Shown piece by piece: positions 59,123 through 64,000 of a stretch of DNA of 64,000 nt (the first letter of the stretch is position 1; each line of letters starts with the position of its first letter). The translations under genes were made by a program, and so were the position numbers. Source of the stretch: Gallionella sp. (GTDB lineage: Bacteria > Pseudomonadota > Gammaproteobacteria > Burkholderiales > Gallionellaceae); NCBI GenBank assembly GCA_030645535.1, contig JAUSNM010000021.1, forward strand, positions 1-64,000. The letters run 5' to 3'. A model generated the notes under the pieces. That model ran no database searches. It had not been told where the DNA came from and saw only the letters and a program-made list of their open reading frames with translations.

Positions 59123-59723
59123 GTATACCTCTATCGGCATTTACGATTACACAGGCTGCAGGCTCATCAAGGTAGGCCTGCAAGATTTGTTGTGCGGCAT
59201 ACTGGTCGATCAGACTCTTCTGCTCCCGGCCTCTGATGCCTTCTCTGTTCAGCTGTTCGCTGGCCGCCAGCGAAGTATAACGTTCATCTACCAGTATCGT
59301 AGTCAGGCTGAACCTGCCGTGCAGACGATTGGCAAAGCGACGGCACAGCGCAGTCAGTTCGTGCGGCGTTCCGTCATCGTTGCTGGGCAGCCCCACCAGC
59401 AGTGCACAGGGCTGCCATTCCTTGACAAGTGCTGCGATGGCCGCAAAACGGATCTCGTTTTTCTCTTCCGAAATGGTGGTCAGGGGGCGCGAACTGGCGG
59501 AAAAGGTGTTGCCAACTGCGACGCCGATGCGCTGGGTACCGAAATCGAATGCGAGCAGGGTGCCAACTACAGGATTCGGGATTCGGGACTCAGGATTCAG
59601 GAGCGCGGAGCGGGAATCCAAAGTTGTCGAATGAGATTCGGAAACAGAAAGCTGCTGCGCAGCGACACCGCTCAATCCTGCATCCTGCATCCTGCATCCT
59701 GCTTTATCAGGCATGTCCGGCAT
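59115..59723 (-). CDS. ruvX: Holliday junction resolvase-like / pre-16S rRNA nuclease YqgF (RuvX)
   Basis: RNase H-fold enzyme implicated in 16S rRNA 5' maturation. The catalytic core starts [18 protein letters not shown] and continues to [16 protein letters not shown] and [16 protein letters not shown]. Its 202 residues exceed the usual 135-150 because about 50 residues between MPDMPDKA and GTLLAFD come from inverted heptamer arrays (59571-59702). The start at 59723 overlaps yqgE by 17 bases, the usual linkage, suggesting that it is the original start and the arrays inserted just after it. No ATG, GTG or TTG is closer to the core than the array. Confidence 0.9.
   Translation of the reverse strand: MPDMPDKAGCRMQDAGLSGVAAQQLSVSESHSTTLDSRSALLNPESRIPNPVVGTLLAFDFGTQRIGVAVGNTFSASSRPLTTISEEKNEIRFAAIAALVKEWQPCALLVGLPSNDDGTPHELTALCRRFANRLHGRFSLTTILVDERYTSLAASEQLNREGIRGREQKSLIDQYAAQQILQAYLDEPAACVIVNADRGIHE
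59571..59702. repeat. Inverted heptamer arrays inside the ruvX 5' end
   Basis: Left arm 59571-59602 (AGGATTC, GGGATTC, GGGACTC, AGGATTC, AGG) and right arm 59672-59702 (TCAATCC, TGCATCC x3), 70 bp apart. Nearly the same units as at hemB. Confidence 0.82.
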
Positions 59724-60267
59724 CTTCTACCAGCATGGAATAATTCACACCGAGCAGCGCCATCGCCGCAGCCAGCCGTTCCTCGGCCGGCATACCAAAC
59801 AGGATATGTTCGTTTGCAGGCACGGTCAGCCAGATATTTTCGTTGATCTCGTGCTCCAGCTGGCCCGGCTCCCATCCTGAATAACCCAGCGTTACCAGCA
59901 GGTTATGCGGGCCTTTGCCTTCGCCCAGTGCTTCGAGTATATCTTTGGAGGTGGTCAGTGCCAGCTTGTCATTGATGCGAAGCGTAGATTGCCAATCCTG
60001 TTTCGTGTCGTGCAGCACAAAGCCGCGCTCGACTTGTACCGGGCCGCCCACATGCACCGGCATCTTCGCAAGCCTGGGCTGATGCAGCGGAATATTGATT
60101 TGACTGAACATGTCAGCCAGTGTCAGGCTGATCGGCCGGTTTATCACGATGCCGAGTGCGCCGTTCTCGTCGTGCTCGCAGATATAAGTCAGCGTGCCGG
60201 CAAAAAACCCCTCTTGCATGGCAGGCATGGCAATCAGGAAGTGGTTGGTAAGATCGAATGTAGACAT
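59707..60267 (-). CDS. yqgE: YqgE/AlgH family protein
   Basis: UPF0301 family, 186 residues from ATG 60267 (MSTFDLTNHFLIAMPAMQ), which fits family starts; a frame opening at 60300 would add 11 residues. Motifs are HDENGALGIVINRP, VHVGGPVQVERGFVLH and LVTLGYSGWEPGQLEHEI. The family is linked to alginate regulation in Pseudomonas but its biochemical role is unclear. Followed immediately by ruvX, as in most proteobacteria. Confidence 0.93.
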   Translation of the reverse strand: MSTFDLTNHFLIAMPAMQEGFFAGTLTYICEHDENGALGIVINRPISLTLADMFSQINIPLHQPRLAKMPVHVGGPVQVERGFVLHDTKQDWQSTLRINDKLALTTSKDILEALGEGKGPHNLLVTLGYSGWEPGQLEHEINENIWLTVPANEHILFGMPAEERLAAAMALLGVNYSMLVEDAGHA

Positions 60268-60363
60268 GTCGGCATTGTAGCTGGCTAAGCTACGCTTCAC
60301 AATTCAGCGTTGGTTAAATCCACAGGCAGAAGACGGGTAAACAGGCGTTTCGCCGTCAGACTT

Positions 60364-61389
60364 TCATCTTTCCCTTATGGGATTAACAGCGGCGGGAGCC
60401 GGCAGATGTATCGTGAACTGCGTACCCAGGCCAGGCCTGGAACTGACGCTGATTCGCCCACCCAATTCCGCAATTTCGCTGCGCACCACATCCATGCCTA
60501 TGCCACGGCCTGCCACTTGCGTGACTTCCCCGGCCGTTGACATACCCGGGATGAAAATCAGCTGCGCCAGCTGATCGTCGTTGACGGACGTATCAGCCTC
60601 ATCCAACAAGCCTTTTTTAATGGCCTGTTCGCGCAAGGCCGGCAAATCCAAACCGCGTCCGTCATCGCTTAATTCAAATATAAGCTGGTTGTTTTCCCAG
60701 CGCAGGTTTAAGGTTATTTCACCGATGACCTCTTTTCCGCTGGCGATACGCTGCAGCTCATCTTCGATGCCATGTACGATCGCATTGCGCAACAGATGTT
60801 CCAGCGGGGCCGTCATTTTCCCCGGTATATCCCGTTCCACATCGAAGCCGATCAGCTCCAGATTGGCACGACGACCCAGCTCCTTTGCGGTCTGCCGCAA
60901 TGTGCGATACAGCCGTTCAGCCACACCTGTGCCAACTGCACGCCGGTCAACCTCATCGGCATGGTTTTCCTCTGCTGCAAACAGGTGCAATTCTTCCAGC
61001 AGGGTGTTTATCTGATTAAAATCAGCCTCCAGCGCATCCCGGAAGTCGGCATCAGTGCCATCTGCGAGCAAACGACCTTCCATTGCGTGAGCAATGTCCC
61101 CGATGCGCATGACACCCGTCATGCGTGCGCTGCCCTTGAGGGTATGCAGCAGTCGATTCAACAGGTGTGGATCATGGCTCGTCTCGTCGCGCAGAGCGCG
61201 CAAGCAACCGGCTATTCTGGGACACAGTTCGTCAGCTTCCTCCAGGAAAACCGGCAGCAACTGGGCATCCACGTCATCATGCAGGATATTTTCATCCTCG
61301 ACAGACCGGATAGCTTTGAGGTGCGCATTCAACTGAACCAGCGCCTCATCATTAATATCCTGCGGGAATGCTGCTTGGGTAGGCTGCAT
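60364..61389 (-). CDS. CheA/ChpA-like histidine kinase fragment (HPt + ATPase only)
   Basis: 341 residues from ATG 61389; earlier in-frame codons lie inside trkH and read as noise. An HPt domain (about 45-150) has the phospho-accepting His in NRLLHTLKGSARMTG. The HATPase domain (about 190-335) has the N box LEHLLRNAIVHGIED, G1 FELSDDGRGLDLPAL, F box FIPGMSTAGEV and G2 GRGIGMDVV, ending GLGTQFTIHLP. The CheW-like and receiver domains usual for CheA or ChpA/PilL are missing, and the protein stops 13 residues after the ATPase. Nearest relatives are the ChpA-type pilus kinases. It could be a truncated relic or a compact kinase. Starts 6 bases after trkH. Confidence 0.8.
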   Translation of the reverse strand: MQPTQAAFPQDINDEALVQLNAHLKAIRSVEDENILHDDVDAQLLPVFLEEADELCPRIAGCLRALRDETSHDPHLLNRLLHTLKGSARMTGVMRIGDIAHAMEGRLLADGTDADFRDALEADFNQINTLLEELHLFAAEENHADEVDRRAVGTGVAERLYRTLRQTAKELGRRANLELIGFDVERDIPGKMTAPLEHLLRNAIVHGIEDELQRIASGKEVIGEITLNLRWENNQLIFELSDDGRGLDLPALREQAIKKGLLDEADTSVNDDQLAQLIFIPGMSTAGEVTQVAGRGIGMDVVRSEIAELGGRISVSSRPGLGTQFTIHLPAPAAVNPIRER

Positions 61390-61394
61390 GCCTG

Positions 61395-62855
61395 CTAGCG
61401 CCGCCAGAACTGCGGGGTAAACAGAATCAGTACGGTGAAAATTTCCAGCCGCCCGATCAGCATGGCAATCGTGCAGACCCAGGTTTGAAAGTCGGTCAGC
61501 ACACCGAAGTTGCTGGCAGGTCCCACCACGCCAAGACCCGGGCCTGCATTGTTGATGCAGGCAATGACCGCCGAGAATGCCGAGATGAAATCCAGTCCGC
61601 TGATTAACAGCGCGAAGGTCAGTGTGACCACACTCATGAAATACAGGAAGATGAAGCCCAGCACCGAGAACACCACGGTGTTTGGAATGACCTGCCCGCC
61701 GATCTTCATCGGGTTGATCGCAGACGGATGCAGCAGCTTGACGAACTCGCGTCCGGCCTGCTTGACCAGCACCAAGGTGCGTATCATCTTGATGCCGCCC
61801 CCCGTGGAGCCGGAGCTTGCGGTGATGCAGCTCAGAAACAGCATCCACAACGGCGCGAAAATCGGCCACTGATTAAAGTCTACACTGGCGAAGCCGCAGT
61901 CGGTCGCTAATGAAACCAGATTAAAGCTGGCATGACGCAACGCGGTCCAGAAGCTGGGGTAAGTTCCCTGCCACCACAGAAAACCGGCAATCCCGACGCA
62001 ACTGATCAGCACCAGCCCCACCGTGGACAAACCCTCCACATCCATCCGGTAGGGTGCCAAGCTCTTTGAGCGCCAGACCAGAAAGTGGGTGGCAAAATTC
62101 ATCGCCGCCAGCAGCATGAACACGATCAGCACAGCTTCGATCGCCGGCGAATTGAAGAAGCCGATACTGGCATCGTGCGTGGAAAATCCGCCCAGACCCA
62201 TGGCAGAAAAGGCATGGCAGATTGCATCCAGCCAATTCATGCCGGCCAGTTTTAACGACACGATACAGGCGATCGTGATCCCTAAATAAACCAGCCACAG
62301 ATTGCGCGCCGTCTCGGTGATGCGCGGCGTCAGCGCGGAGTCTTTCATCGGGCCCGGCGTTTCGGCCTTGAACAGCTGGCGACCGCCGATGCCCAGCAGC
62401 GGCAGAATCGCCACAGCCAGCACGATGATCCCCATGCCACCCAGCCAGTTCAGTTCATGGCGCCAGATATTGATGGCAGGCGGCAGGCTGTCCAGCCCGG
62501 TCAGCACGGTAGCTCCTGTCGTGGTTATGCCGGACATGGTTTCAAAATAGGCATCTGTAAAAGACAGGTCAGGGATAACCAGCAACAACGGCAAGGTTGC
62601 GACCGCAGGCATCGCTGTCCACATCGCTACCACCAGCAGGTAGCCGTGCCGGATTGATAACTCGCCTTTGTAACGGCGCGTGACCATCCACATCAGCCCG
62701 CCGAAGGCGGCCGTCCAAACCATCGCCAACAGAAAATCCAGCAGCACGGTGACGTCACCATAGATCAGTGCAGTGACGACCGGCATCAGATAGGCCAGGC
62801 TGAATACCACCAGCATCAGGCCCAGCGCATGAATAACGGTAAGCGTGCGTCCCAT
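61395..62855 (-). CDS. trkH: Trk system potassium uptake protein TrkH
   Basis: Potassium channel-like transporter subunit, 486 residues, with four M1-P-M2 units. Selectivity-filter regions are visible as MSGITTTGATVLTGLD, ISAMGLGGFSTHDASIG-like HAFSAMGLGGFSTHD, SLATDCGFASVDFN and ACINNAGPGLGVVGP. Works with TrkA in the inner membrane. Overlaps trkA by one base (TGATG). Confidence 0.95.
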   Translation of the reverse strand: MGRTLTVIHALGLMLVVFSLAYLMPVVTALIYGDVTVLLDFLLAMVWTAAFGGLMWMVTRRYKGELSIRHGYLLVVAMWTAMPAVATLPLLLVIPDLSFTDAYFETMSGITTTGATVLTGLDSLPPAINIWRHELNWLGGMGIIVLAVAILPLLGIGGRQLFKAETPGPMKDSALTPRITETARNLWLVYLGITIACIVSLKLAGMNWLDAICHAFSAMGLGGFSTHDASIGFFNSPAIEAVLIVFMLLAAMNFATHFLVWRSKSLAPYRMDVEGLSTVGLVLISCVGIAGFLWWQGTYPSFWTALRHASFNLVSLATDCGFASVDFNQWPIFAPLWMLFLSCITASSGSTGGGIKMIRTLVLVKQAGREFVKLLHPSAINPMKIGGQVIPNTVVFSVLGFIFLYFMSVVTLTFALLISGLDFISAFSAVIACINNAGPGLGVVGPASNFGVLTDFQTWVCTIAMLIGRLEIFTVLILFTPQFWRR

Positions 62856-64000
62856 CAGAAGAACCCGAGGTTAACCTGGAACAACTTTTCGACTTTTTTC
62901 ACCATCGCCTTGTTGATGACGAACACGATGACGTGATCCTCGGCTTCGATGACCACACCGCGATGCCCCATGATGACGTCCGTACCGCGTACGATGGCGC
63001 CGATGGTCGCCCCCTTGGGCAGATCGATCTCGTCGATGCGCCGTCCAATCACTCTCGATGACTTGCGATCGCCATGCACCACCAGTTCCAGTGCCTCTGC
63101 GGCACCCCGACGCAAGGAATGCACCGCCGCCACATCACCATGACGCACGTAGGCTAACAGCGAACCGATGGTGACATGTGCCGGAGACAGCGCAATGTCA
63201 ATCTTGCCGCCCTGCACCAGATCGACATAGGCACCGCGGTTGATCAGGGCGATGACCTTGCGCGCACCGCCCTGCTTAGCGAGCAGTGCCGACATGATGT
63301 TGTTCTCGTCATCGTTGGTCAGCGCGCAGAACACGTCCACCTCGCCGACATTTTCCTGCTGCATCAGCTTCTCGTCCGTGCCGTCGCCGTGCAGCACCAG
63401 CGTGTTGGCCAATTCTCCGGCCAGTTTCTCGCAGGATTTCTTGTTGTATTCGATCAGCTTGACCTGATAGTCGTGCTCCAGGGCTTTAGCCAGACGGCGA
63501 CCGATATTGCCGCCGCCGACGATCATCACGCGGCGGGTTGGCTTGTCCATGCGGCGCATTTCCTTTAGCACGCTGCGGATGTTGTTAGTCGCTGCAATGA
63601 AGAAGATTTCGTCGCCATCCTCGACCACCGTGTCGCCTTCGGGGATCAGCGGGCCATCCTTGCGGAAAATCGCCGCGACGCGCGCATCTATATGAGGCAT
63701 GTTGTCATGCAGGACACTGAGTGGTTTACCCACCAGCGGCCCGCCTTCGAAGGCGCGCACCGCCACCAGGGATGCACGGCCCTGGGAAAAGCGCAGCACT
63801 TGCAGCGCCTCAGGGAACTCGATCAGCTTGGTGATGTAATCGGTGAGAATTTGCTCGGGACAGATGGAGAAGTCCACGCAGAAGTTGTCTTTGTTGAAGA
63901 GTTCCGGACGTGCCAGAAAGTCGGTGGAGCGTATCCGTGCGATGCGCGTCGGCGTGTTGTAGAGACTGGCCGCCAGCTTGCAGGCCACCATGTTGACTTC
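62855..64000 (-). CDS. trkA: Trk system potassium regulatory protein TrkA (partial, start beyond window)
   Basis: Cytoplasmic NAD(H)-binding regulator of TrkH. The open frame runs past the window end, so the N-terminal part (about 70-80 residues with the first Rossmann motif) is missing. A first TrkA-C domain is followed by the second Rossmann fold MIVGGGNIGRRLAKALE with LHGDGTDEKLMQQENV, and a C-terminal TrkA-C domain with LPKGATIGAIVRGTDVIMG. Upstream gene of trkH. Confidence 0.95.
   Translation of the reverse strand, partial: EVNMVACKLAASLYNTPTRIARIRSTDFLARPELFNKDNFCVDFSICPEQILTDYITKLIEFPEALQVLRFSQGRASLVAVRAFEGGPLVGKPLSVLHDNMPHIDARVAAIFRKDGPLIPEGDTVVEDGDEIFFIAATNNIRSVLKEMRRMDKPTRRVMIVGGGNIGRRLAKALEHDYQVKLIEYNKKSCEKLAGELANTLVLHGDGTDEKLMQQENVGEVDVFCALTNDDENNIMSALLAKQGGARKVIALINRGAYVDLVQGGKIDIALSPAHVTIGSLLAYVRHGDVAAVHSLRRGAAEALELVVHGDRKSSRVIGRRIDEIDLPKGATIGAIVRGTDVIMGHRGVVIEAEDHVIVFVINKAMVKKVEKLFQVNLGFF

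Noticed and set aside
61390-61869. N-terminal extension of the CheA-like kinase by 160 residues
   Set aside because: Those codons lie within trkH in another frame and the translated sequence is low-quality His/Arg/Cys-rich noise.

Overview
The window is a 64 kb chromosomal segment around a replication origin. Gene order (mnmE-yidC-yidD-rnpA-rpmH // dnaA-dnaN-gyrB without recF; pilMNOPQ-aroK-aroB-dgt; lptD-surA-pdxA-rsmA; amgK-murU; pyrB with a non-catalytic pyrC-like gene) and protein character point to a betaproteobacterium, probably of the Nitrosomonadales/Gallionellaceae type. The taxon is inferred from gene content and was not tested.

Layout. 0-4.2 kb: end of a class II fumarase gene and an EmrAB-type efflux pair. 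4.3-13.7 kb: the conserved origin region, with DnaA boxes on both sides of dnaA, an AT-rich stretch between dnaA and dnaN, and the first of three parS sites just before gyrB. 13.7-22.6 kb: an accessory region holding dusC, a YecA/SEC-C protein, a complete type IV CRISPR-Cas locus and a nitroreductase. It is punctuated by three copies of a 29-bp imperfect palindrome and carries two more parS sites. 22.6-38.8 kb: housekeeping genes (dgt, aroBK, the type IV pilus alignment/secretin operon, penicillin-binding protein 1A, hemB, engB, hemL, thiE, thiD, gloA). 38.8-40.7 kb: an AT-rich two-gene membrane module between inverted copies of a roughly 0.3 kb dispersed repeat. 40.8-50.8 kb: rsmA, pdxA, surA, lptD, then amgK, murU, pepP and ubiH in the opposite direction. 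50.9-52.7 kb: a HigBA toxin-antitoxin pair, a protein with a HEPN-like motif, and a third copy of the dispersed repeat. 52.7-64 kb: xthA, prlC, a cyclic-di-GMP riboswitch followed by a 65-residue membrane protein, pyrimidine genes, ruvX, yqgE, a small CheA-like kinase and trkHA.

The most notable system is the CRISPR locus at 16.57-21.43 kb. It has csf2 (Cas7), csf3 (Cas5), a Cas6e-like nuclease, a short Csf1-like protein, a six-repeat array, and a DinG-family helicase (Csf4) with an HNH nuclease domain fused to its C-terminus. Ordinary type IV-A effectors have no nuclease of their own, so this fusion implies target cleavage coupled to unwinding. The array ends 2 bp from a parS site that also lies in the dinG upstream region. 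No adaptation genes (cas1/cas2) are visible.

Other signals include: a candidate small RNA divergent from hemB with its own promoter, a 10-bp hairpin, an anti-Shine-Dalgarno-like loop and a terminator; arrays of 7-bp repeats at gene boundaries and inside pdxA and ruvX; and G/C-rich palindromic insertions read in frame inside murU and ubiH.
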